A model generated the notes under the pieces. That model was not told the DNA's origin. It worked only from the letters and a program-made list of their open reading frames with translations, and searched no databases. A program made the position numbers and the translations under genes. A stretch of DNA of 49,660 nt from Bacteroidota bacterium (GTDB lineage: Bacteria > Bacteroidota > Bacteroidia > Chitinophagales > Chitinophagaceae), in assembly GCA_013286425.1 (NCBI GenBank), contig JABDFS010000009.1, positions 76 through 49,735 on the forward strand, written 5' to 3'. Of the stretch, positions 43,473 through 49,660 are shown piece after piece (position 1 is the first letter of the stretch; every line of letters starts with the position of its first letter).

Positions 43473-44360
43473 TTACTTATCTGAAAAGAATCTCATTAAT
43501 CCCTTTAATACTTGGTCAGCTTGTTCCTGAACAAGCCAGTGTCCTGCTCCTGTAATTTTAACTTCATTTACATTACTGGCAATTAATCTTACATGATTTC
43601 CAAGAAACGGAGCGGTTGAATATTCACCTCCCATAGCCAGGAAAGGCATTTGAAGTTTTTGTTTCATGAATTTATGATTGTCGTCAACATCCTGCTGAAA
43701 TGCTTTATACCAGTTTAAACTTCCTGCAATTGCACCTTCAACAGAATAGGATCTTATAAACTCGTCAGTCTCTGCTTTGTAAAAGGCGTCTTTATTCTTA
43801 CCTGAATGTTGTGGCCAAAAATCATTTAAAAATTCTTTCTCGCGCCCTTCAAGCAGAGCTGCTGCAATGGATTGTTCAAAAAAGGCAATGTGCCAGCTCG
43901 CAGTTGTAACTTGTGTCCATACAGGTTCAATCCCCGGTAACATTGCATCCATTAATGCTACCTTCTTCACCTCGTTTGGATATTGCGCTGCATAAGCGTA
44001 GGCAACCATCAATCCAATATCATGGCCTGCCAGCTTAATACTTTTGTAACCCAATTTTTTTACCAGCTCATATATATCCGCTGCCATTGTTTTTTTATCG
44101 TACCCGCCTGCAGGTTTTCCGGATTCTCCAATTCCTCTCAGCTCAGGAACTATTACTGTGAAATGTTTGGAAAGCTCCGGTAAAATCCTGTTCCACACAT
44201 ACCAGTTTTCTGCGAAACCATGCAGCAATACAAGAGGTTCTCCTTCTCCGCCAATAATGTAATGAATGTTAACCCTATTTACTTTTACATTTTCATTCTT
44301 AAAATTTGCAGGCGGGGAAGCAGGCTGAACCTGCGAAATATGTTTTTTTTCAATAGCCAT
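43473..44360 (-). CDS. Alpha/beta hydrolase (epoxide hydrolase-like)
   Basis: 295 aa alpha/beta-hydrolase fold. The oxyanion loop is VLLHGFAENWYVW; the nucleophile elbow is AGHDIGLMVA with Asp as nucleophile, which points to epoxide hydrolase or haloalkane dehalogenase relatives rather than Ser esterases. The catalytic His lies in TGAGHWLVQEQ. GIGESGKPAGGYDKKTMAADI is also typical. No lipoprotein or export signal, so it is cytosolic. It is a stand-alone gene; the substrate is unknown. Confidence 0.9.
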   Translation of the reverse strand: MAIEKKHISQVQPASPPANFKNENVKVNRVNIHYIIGGEGEPLVLLHGFAENWYVWNRILPELSKHFTVIVPELRGIGESGKPAGGYDKKTMAADIYELVKKLGYKSIKLAGHDIGLMVAYAYAAQYPNEVKKVALMDAMLPGIEPVWTQVTTASWHIAFFEQSIAAALLEGREKEFLNDFWPQHSGKNKDAFYKAETDEFIRSYSVEGAIAGSLNWYKAFQQDVDDNHKFMKQKLQMPFLAMGGEYSTAPFLGNHVRLIASNVNEVKITGAGHWLVQEQADQVLKGLMRFFSDK

Positions 44361-44440
44361 CTTATTTGGTTTTTGTATTTATAATCCCTGATCGTTCTCA
44401 ATGGTCATTTAAGTGGGCAGCAAATATAAATATTCCTTCT

Positions 44441-44487
44441 CCGAATGTCTCTTCAGCAAAGCTATGTGTGCAGGCAAGGACATTCGG
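44441..44487. repeat. Covarying hairpin-family member (P3)
   Basis: Arms CCGAATGTC (44441-44449) and GACATTCGG (44479-44487) enclose TCTTCAGCAAAGC and GTGTGCAGGC. It matches the elements at 40813 and 41389 in layout. Confidence 0.85.
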
Positions 44488-44525
44488 CAATCGAAATGAA
44501 TTAATTTCCCTGCCCGGCGTAGTCT

Positions 44526-45035
44526 TCAAATCATGTTAGTTTCAATTACTGTCTTTAATTGTTTGAAGCTTTTCTGGCCCATTGACTTTGCTATAAAGTA
44601 ATAGTTTATACCACTTTCACCTCTTAAAGTTATACAGTCATCTTTTATTACTACAGACTTTAAATTTTTGAACGATTCAATAACTGTTTCTTTATCAGTT
44701 TCAAGTTTAATAAAATCATTCTTAACACTTACTACAAGTTTTTTGTCTTTCATATAGCCGATATAATCAGCTACCTGTTTTTTTAATTTGTGATGTTCAG
44801 ATATTTCAGTCAGTAAAAATATTGTGCACCCAACCACAAGCATCGCGGCTATAACTATTACAAAACTTAATGCAGGAAATCGTAATGAGATAATGTAAAT
44901 GGTTACAACCACAATAATTGAAACTATTAAAAAAACAAAAGGCTTTCTGATAGGACTACTTTTTGCGGTATAAATAAGCTCCTTAAAATGTTCCGGATTA
45001 AAAGTGTATATAATTTCTTCTTCCACAATAAACAA
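44526..45035 (-). CDS. YcxB-like membrane protein
   Basis: 169 aa: a short cytosolic start (EEEIIYTFNPEHFKELIY), two membrane helices (KPFVFLIVSIIVVVTIYIIS and LSFVIVIAAMLVVGCTIFLL), then a ~90-residue cytosolic domain of beta strands with KLVVSVKNDFIKLETDKETV, IESFKNLKSVVIKDDCITLR and a final YYFIAKSM...FKQLKTVIE. This is the layout of the YcxB-like family of unknown function (a PH-like fold after a helix pair). It stands alone. Confidence 0.75.
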   Translation of the reverse strand: MFIVEEEIIYTFNPEHFKELIYTAKSSPIRKPFVFLIVSIIVVVTIYIISLRFPALSFVIVIAAMLVVGCTIFLLTEISEHHKLKKQVADYIGYMKDKKLVVSVKNDFIKLETDKETVIESFKNLKSVVIKDDCITLRGESGINYYFIAKSMGQKSFKQLKTVIETNMI

Positions 45036-45372
45036 ACATAAATATTATTTCTGTCGCAGCAGGTTCTTCATGCATTGCCTCGGCGAAGTTTGCAACTTCG
45101 CCGCATCTATCTTAAAGTTTATAACTTTATTCGTACATCATTTAGCAAACAAAGAAGTTGCAAACTTCGCTTAGTCTTTTAATAATCATTTTGGTGCTAA
45201 TTCAATCAAACATTTTCTGTTATAATAAAATCTTGCACTGCTATACAAATAATTTTTTGTCGCAGCAGGTTCTTCATTGCGTAGTCCTGTGCGCAGCAGG
45301 AGAACCTGCGTTAATTTAAAGGCATCATCAACAAAACACTAACTTGCTTACAGGAAAACAAACCTGATTTAT
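45036..45372. other. Spacer with RAYT stump 3
   Basis: 45078-45185 is a shortened palindrome series (GAAGTTTGCAACTTCGCC, GAAGTTGCAAACTTC), then the transposase stump, then CGCAGCAGGTTCTTCAT, which also occurs at 45056 and in reverse form near 45294 (CAGCAGGAGAACCTGCG). No further gene. Confidence 0.65.
45186..45258 (-). pseudogene. 3' stump of a RAYT-type (Y1) transposase, copy 3
   Basis: Only the last ~24 codons remain: NYLYSSARFYYNRKC, then LIELAPK-stop, matching copies 1 and 2 at the same stop codon. Confidence 0.8.
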
Positions 45373-45807
45373 ATGACCACGAAAACTAAATTCTTTCTGC
45401 TAACCTTCGCTTTTATCATTTTAATAAGTTGCAAAACCAGTCAGATGAAACACTCATCCACTCCGGAAACCGGAATGTTTAAGGTAGAAATATTGTATCC
45501 GGATGGAGAAGGTAAAACCTTTGACATGGATTATTATGAAAAAAAGCACATGCCTATGGTTGCCGGATTTTTGGGAGGAAATTTAAGATTTTATGAAATT
45601 GATAAAGGCATAGCCGGCAGAACATCAAATGATAAAGTACCTTATGCAGCGATAGGTTATTTCTATATTACTGATACGGCTGAATATAATAAGGCGATAG
45701 CACAAAACATAAATGCGGTGGTCAATGATTTTAAAAATTATACTAACATCCAGCCCATTGTACAGATAAGTGAAATTAAACAGGTGATATATAATAATAC
45801 TAAATAA
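45373..45807 (+). CDS. EthD-domain lipoprotein
   Basis: 144 aa; lipoprotein signal MTTKTKFFLLTFAFIILISC (Cys20). The rest is an EthD-like ferredoxin-fold domain: FKVEILYPDGEGKTFDMDYY, EKKHMPMVAGFLGGNLRFYE, PYAAIGYFYITDTAEYNKAI. EthD proteins are small dimeric alpha-beta barrels, often linked with degradation of ethers or unknown substrates. The last four codons and stop lie inside the 111-bp repeat that recurs at 46808. Confidence 0.85.
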   Translation: MTTKTKFFLLTFAFIILISCKTSQMKHSSTPETGMFKVEILYPDGEGKTFDMDYYEKKHMPMVAGFLGGNLRFYEIDKGIAGRTSNDKVPYAAIGYFYITDTAEYNKAIAQNINAVVNDFKNYTNIQPIVQISEIKQVIYNNTK

Positions 45808-45904
45808 CGAATACAAAGAAGACATTGAATTAATGGGAAATATTCGTCTCGCCATATTGTCAATCAATGTTAGCGGAAATGTTTCATTTTCACTTATTTT
45901 ATGC
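45794..45904. repeat. 111-bp direct repeat, left copy
   Basis: Matches 46808-46918 with only a handful of differences. It includes the end of the EthD gene (ATAATACTAAATAA) and, at its right, the bases TTATGC, which in the other copy form the end of the 7TM gene. It therefore equals a complete ancestral spacer between these two convergent genes. Confidence 0.92.
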
Positions 45905-46333
45905 CAGGCCCTTGTTGGTGTTGTCACCAACAAGGATTCCATACACGAAATCATTATTCGTACTCGAATTCGTTGGTCACAAGACCAACGAAGACAGCGA
46001 TCAACAACAGCTTGCATTCAATTTGTATCTTCCATACATGAAATATAATTCAACCTATCATCCGCAATTCATTACAGCAACCATTTTAGAATGGAAACAT
46101 TTATTAGAACAAGATTCTCCAGGCCCTTGTTGGTGTTGTCACCAACAAGGATTCCATAAACGAAATCATTATTCATACTCGAACTCGTTGGTCACAAGAC
46201 CAACGAAGGCAGCGATCAACAACAGCTTGCATTCAATTTGTATCTTCCATACATGAAATATAATTCAACCTATCATCCGCAATTCATTACAGAAACCATT
46301 TTAGAATGGAAACATTTATTAGAACAAGATTCT
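45904..46333 (+). repeat. Two tandem 215-bp REP/RAYT-start units
   Basis: Units 45904-46118 and 46119-46333 are almost the same. Each carries hairpin 1 (CCTTGTTGGTG / CACCAACAAGG; 45910-45935 and 46125-46150), hairpin 2 (CGTTGGTC / GACCAACG; 45971-45990 and 46186-46205), and the first ~27 codons of the transposase (ATG at 46038 and 46253). Only the second runs into the full gene. Confidence 0.93.
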
Positions 46334-46777
46334 TTCAAAGATATTATCATCAGCAGTTTACAATTTTTACATAAAGAAGGAAGTATAGTTGTGTATGCGT
46401 TTATTATCATGCCAAATCATATACATATGATATGGCAAATACAAGATGGTTATATACAAGAGAAAATACAGCAACGCTTTTTAAAATTTACAGGACAGCA
46501 AATGAAGTTTAGAATGATTAATGAAAAGAGTAAAATCCTGAACGAATTTTTAGTAGAAGCAAAAGACAGAGCCTATCAAATATGGGAACGTAATTCATTA
46601 AGTATTGATTTATGGAGCGAGAAGGTGTTTATCCAAAAACTCGATTATATACATAACAATCCATGCAAACATCCCTGGCGTCTGGCAAAATATCCGGAAG
46701 AATACAAATATTCATCGGCTAAATTTTATCATACCGGTATTGATGATTTTGGTTTCTTAACACATTATCGCGGATGA
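46253..46777 (+). CDS. RAYT/IS200-like Y1 transposase
   Basis: 174 aa from the ATG at 46253 (MKYNSTYHPQFITETILEW). It is a single-strand HUH enzyme: the metal motif is H-x-H in IIMPNHIHMIWQ, and the candidate nucleophile Tyr lies in QKLDYIHNNPCKHPWRLAKY. The end SSAKFYH is normal. REP-associated tyrosine transposases cut and join single strands at REP hairpins, and such hairpins stand on both sides here. It belongs to another lineage than the three stumps (NNPCKHPWRL against NNPVRAGIVE). The gene looks intact. Confidence 0.9.
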   Translation: MKYNSTYHPQFITETILEWKHLLEQDSFKDIIISSLQFLHKEGSIVVYAFIIMPNHIHMIWQIQDGYIQEKIQQRFLKFTGQQMKFRMINEKSKILNEFLVEAKDRAYQIWERNSLSIDLWSEKVFIQKLDYIHNNPCKHPWRLAKYPEEYKYSSAKFYHTGIDDFGFLTHYRG

Positions 46778-46780
46778 ATC

Positions 46781-46805
46781 TTTGTTGGTGACAACACCAG
46801 CAAAG
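46781..46805. repeat. Closing REP-like hairpin of the RAYT cassette
   Basis: TTTGTTGGTG pairs with CACCAGCAAA over ACAA (one G-T pair), just after the transposase gene. It resembles the inverted form of hairpin 1, so the cassette has hairpins at both ends. Confidence 0.85.
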
Positions 46806-46807
46806 GC

Positions 46808-46918
46808 ATAATACTAAATAACGAATAGAAAGAATGCATTGAATTAATGGGAAATATTCGTCTCGCCATATTGTCAATCATTGTTAGCGGAAATGTTTCA
46901 TTTTCACTTATTTTATGC
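46808..46918. repeat. 111-bp direct repeat, right copy
   Basis: Second copy of 45794-45904. It includes a vestigial end of the EthD gene at its left and the real stop codon of the 7TM gene at its right (46913-46915). Confidence 0.92.
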
Positions 46919-48235
46919 TGACTTCACTTTTTTGTTCTTCTGAATCAATACTGCATACATAACAAAAACAAAAGCCACATAAAAGAATTGGCCACGGGAT
47001 ACGCCTACTCCGTATGGAAACCAAATGCCTGGAATAATATGCAGGTAAGATATTTCTTGTGGAAACAAAGCAATTAACATCAGTAAGGCTGCTGCTGAAG
47101 CTAATAGATCTTTCATGCCTTGCTTACGCATTCCCTGGAAGATAATAAATAGCATCAAAGCCAAAAGCAACAACCTGATGTAATCCGCAATTGTCTGAAA
47201 GTATGTATAAATGGAAGGTGAGATCCAGGAAATTGCGAGCAACTGGGCTACCATGAATAATAAAGCAAGAAGCGCAATAATTTTAGGCAGCCATTTCGGG
47301 TTATGCAGGTTAAACCATTCTCTCCAGCCCATTAACCAGCTGCCAAGCACCAATGGTCTGAGGATTGCTGGTCCAACAATATCATATTGATGGTTATTCT
47401 CTATATAAAACCAGGAGTAAACAGCCTGGTTAAGCCGCATCAATCCTAACAAAATTAAAGCTGCTATAAACCATTTACATGATTGTGTTGGGTTGCTGCC
47501 TCTACTCAGTAAAAACAATGTTATAGCCAGTAAAATAAATATTACCGGCCAAACAACTTCCACGATATAGCCTTTTATGATTTGCTCCCATTGAAATCTG
47601 TATTTTTTTCCGATATGGGTTTTTTCTCCAATGGTTGGGGCAATATGGATACCGCCTGCACCGTCACCCAGGCTGGCTGAACTCATCCACACCCTGAAAG
47701 CAATGGTAATATCCTTTTCTTTTTTTACATTTTCCGGCAGCAGGAACATACGGGGTTGAATACTGTAAACTATTGGAACTGTACCCGAAAAATCACCTGC
47801 ACTACCCACAAGTGATCCATTAATAAATAGTTGATAGGCATCATCAACAGCGGGTGGTGCTGCGAAAGCTAAATTGTTTCCCGGCAAACTATCCCGTGCA
47901 ATTTTCAGTCGGTACCAGGCGTAACCTGAATAGTTTGAATGTCCTTTGGCTGTCCAGCCCGGTATAAATCCTGAAAGCCCCACATCATCATCGTGTACTC
48001 CTGTAGGTGCAGTAAGGTCCATGTTTTCCCATTGTGAATCATCATAGTTGGATTCAGCATATTGCATATTATCCCTAGCTATAAATTTCCACGGACCGTT
48101 AAGTGTTATCAGATTTTTATCAGAACGCAATGTTTCCTCAGTAGTTGAGGAATAGGAAAGGTATATAAAAGTACCTGCTACCAGCAACAATGTGATAAAT
48201 AGCATTAAATAGCAGAGCAAAAGCTTTTTTTTCAT
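46913..48235 (-). CDS. 7TM sensor-like membrane protein with GH2-type jelly roll
   Basis: 440 aa. One N-terminal membrane helix (5-27), then an outside domain (~40-195) like the sugar-binding jelly roll of GH2 enzymes: LNGPWKFIARDNMQYAESNYD, GYAWYRLKIARDSLPGNNLAF, AYQLFINGSLVGSAGDFSG. Seven or so membrane helices follow (~212-430), of the 7TMR-DISM kind. The chain ends at KNKKVKSA right after the last helix, where relatives carry a kinase, phosphatase or other output. The 111-bp repeat covers its last codon. It may be a lone receptor or a truncated one. Confidence 0.75.
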   Translation of the reverse strand: MKKKLLLCYLMLFITLLLVAGTFIYLSYSSTTEETLRSDKNLITLNGPWKFIARDNMQYAESNYDDSQWENMDLTAPTGVHDDDVGLSGFIPGWTAKGHSNYSGYAWYRLKIARDSLPGNNLAFAAPPAVDDAYQLFINGSLVGSAGDFSGTVPIVYSIQPRMFLLPENVKKEKDITIAFRVWMSSASLGDGAGGIHIAPTIGEKTHIGKKYRFQWEQIIKGYIVEVVWPVIFILLAITLFLLSRGSNPTQSCKWFIAALILLGLMRLNQAVYSWFYIENNHQYDIVGPAILRPLVLGSWLMGWREWFNLHNPKWLPKIIALLALLFMVAQLLAISWISPSIYTYFQTIADYIRLLLLALMLFIIFQGMRKQGMKDLLASAAALLMLIALFPQEISYLHIIPGIWFPYGVGVSRGQFFYVAFVFVMYAVLIQKNKKVKSA

Positions 48236-48406
48236 TTATTAAATGCGCATTAAAATTTTAGAGCCTGGCCTGATAACATTTCCGCTAATCCTTCTATTTG
48301 GCATAGCCTCCGGGCTACGTCAACACATTGCGGCGAAATGAATTACAAATTCAGCCGTAACATGACCTCCTGTAAAAGAGTCAGTATATGGAATTACAAT
48401 AAAAAA

Positions 48407-48455
48407 CACAGGGCCTCCGCAGCCTGGCATAAAAGCGCTTCGCAAAGACCCTGTG
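48407..48455. repeat. Probable further hairpin-family member
   Basis: Arms CACAGGG (48407-48413) and CCCTGTG (48449-48455) enclose GCAGCCTGGCATAAAAGCGC. On the other strand GTCTTTGCGAAGC and GCCAGGC echo the inner words of P1-P3. Together with GCCTCCGGGCTACGTC at 48305 it fills the 274-base spacer before the T9SS gene, where no gene is seen. Confidence 0.5.
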
Positions 48456-48509
48456 GCATGAAGCCTTGTTGCAAAAAACACTTCAGGTGAGCTTTGTATT
48501 TTTTGCTGT

Positions 48510-49660
48510 TTAGTTTTTCAATATCTTATAGCTGTAACCGGTTCTTATATTTATAATGTAATATATTCCAGGTTGTAACCGGCTTACGTCAATACTCCCG
48601 TTTCCATTGATCTTTTGGGTGGTTACTGTATTCCCGGTCCCATCTTTCAAAGTGTACGTTGTGTTAGCAGTTGACTGGATATTTATTTTATCTTTTACAG
48701 GATTTGGATAAATAGTAAAGTCAGCGGCTTGCTTTGCAGATGCAATGCTGTTGGATACAATAGCATTTTTTCCTGTTGTATCAGTTATACCAACCAGGTA
48801 AACCTGGTAATCGTCATTAAGGCCGGTAGTACTTCCCCCAAGCAAGTAGCTGTTTGGTGCAAATCGCACAATGCCGGCCAGCAGGTCATTGCTTATGTCA
48901 GGTACGTTTGCCTGCCATAACTTAACACCATTCTTATTTATTTTTTCTACATTAAAATTTAAAGGGCCATTTGCCGCAAATGAGGTACCGAATAAAACAC
49001 CTCCATCATTTGTTTCTGCAAGCCCTGCAGTAAAATTGTAATCATAAGGAGTATAATCTTCTATTTGCCAAACAGGCTCACCTAATGCATCTTTTTTAAC
49101 CACATGCCTGTATTGTGAATAATAGTAATCTTCGCCGTCATAATCTTCTTCAACAGTAAGGCCGTATAAAATATAATTTCCGTCACTTGTTTGCACAGCT
49201 TTATCATTCGATCTAAGTGTTACACGGGCACACAGTTGATACCATTCAGGTATTCCATTCATGTCAGCCTTTGTTAATCCTACACCGGCAAGGCCATCAT
49301 CTGCCATAATAAATCCGCCATCTGAAGTATGTTTTACAGAAATATAACCATGCCCGGGTTGCAACGGTTGCACCCATATTATATTCCCTGTTGAATCAAG
49401 CTTTGTTAAACCTGCGCCTGATACCATAACAAATCCGCCACCCGGGATGCCATCAAGGTCATAAAGCTTCATATTATAATTTGTGCTGTAAATGGTTTTT
49501 TGCCATTGTATACTGCCATTTTTATCCAGCTTCACCAACCATGCATCAAAACCAAAACGGCTGGCAGTATCTGTTTTATCGCCCGAGATACCCGAGCTGG
49601 AATTTCCTGCAAGCAGGCAACCGCCATCTTCTGTTGCAAAAATACTTTCCAGGTCGTCGT
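48510..49660 (-). CDS. T9SS sorting-domain protein with repeat beta structure, 5'-truncated
   Basis: The frame is open to the right window edge, so the N-terminus is missing; the TTG at 49538 is only an internal codon (FDAWLVKLDKNGSIQW). The body is a run of ~40-55-residue repeats of the form DGG(Y/F)(I/V)xAG...G..D.WLVKLDxNGxIxWQKT, seen in Bacteroidota delta-60/beta-propeller-like secreted proteins. The end (ADFTIYPNPVKDKINIQS ... LQPGIYYIINI) is a type A T9SS sorting domain. Role: secreted or surface binding protein; no enzyme motif is seen. Confidence 0.85.
   Translation of the reverse strand, partial: DDLESIFATEDGGCLLAGNSSSGISGDKTDTASRFGFDAWLVKLDKNGSIQWQKTIYSTNYNMKLYDLDGIPGGGFVMVSGAGLTKLDSTGNIIWVQPLQPGHGYISVKHTSDGGFIMADDGLAGVGLTKADMNGIPEWYQLCARVTLRSNDKAVQTSDGNYILYGLTVEEDYDGEDYYYSQYRHVVKKDALGEPVWQIEDYTPYDYNFTAGLAETNDGGVLFGTSFAANGPLNFNVEKINKNGVKLWQANVPDISNDLLAGIVRFAPNSYLLGGSTTGLNDDYQVYLVGITDTTGKNAIVSNSIASAKQAADFTIYPNPVKDKINIQSTANTTYTLKDGTGNTVTTQKINGNGSIDVSRLQPGIYYIINIRTGYSYKILKN

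Noticed and set aside
45867-46256. 129-codon frame before the transposase
   Set aside because: It reads the duplicated hairpins in a frame that meets the transposase only by repeat structure.

Overview
The window looks like chromosomal DNA of a Bacteroidota bacterium, most likely of the Chitinophagaceae or a close relative. The grounds are: AT-rich sequence; a SusC/SusD pair; several secreted proteins ending in type IX secretion (T9SS, Por) sorting domains; promoters of the Bacteroidota form TAnnTTTG; no obvious Shine-Dalgarno sites; and many lipoproteins. The species cannot be named from sequence alone. The first 84 bases form a fold-back, so the left edge is probably a contig end, and the last gene runs off the right edge.

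Layout. 1-4450: 3' end of a T9SS cargo gene, prfA, an amidohydrolase, recO and rpmH (bL34, too short for usual ORF cut-offs). 4695-10337: a TPR histidine kinase with its LuxR-type regulator, then a large T9SS protein built of near-identical PPC-type repeats. 10354-14400: lipoprotein, pyrD, a 3-methyladenine DNA glycosylase, an EI24/CysZ-like membrane protein and an RsmI-like methylase. 14479-25165 (minus strand): an uptake-type operon, susC > susD > (terminator hairpin) > FG-GAP/ASPIC-UnbV lipoprotein > DUF1573 lipoprotein > cytochrome c/FG-GAP lipoprotein. 25686-28898: miaA behind an NtrC-type regulator that lacks a DNA-binding domain, and a luciferase-like flavin oxidoreductase. 29046-33440: two sulfatases separated and bracketed by three copies of a long palindrome-ended repeat, which itself carries a nested ~50-bp mini-repeat.

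33582-46918 is the accessory part. rmuC is followed by the stump of a second rmuC. Next come an LRR-Roc-COR GTPase with a DUF4062/TIR-like C-terminal domain and a membrane-anchored TIR protein (a plausible immune or cell-death pair), small secreted and membrane proteins, tatA, an alpha/beta hydrolase and an EthD lipoprotein. The whole stretch is studded with palindromic repeats of several families: REP/BIME-like hairpin pairs, three 3' stumps of one RAYT-type transposase, and one apparently intact RAYT of a different lineage. The intact RAYT sits in its own hairpin cassette between two 111-bp direct repeats. 46913-49660 holds a 7TM sensor-like protein without an output domain and a partial T9SS protein.

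The most interesting things are the RAYT/REP island with its 111-bp flanking duplication, palindromic repeats whose arms change sequence but keep pairing, the sulfatase-flanking repeat family, and the Roco/TIR pair. No rRNA, tRNA or CRISPR array was recognised.
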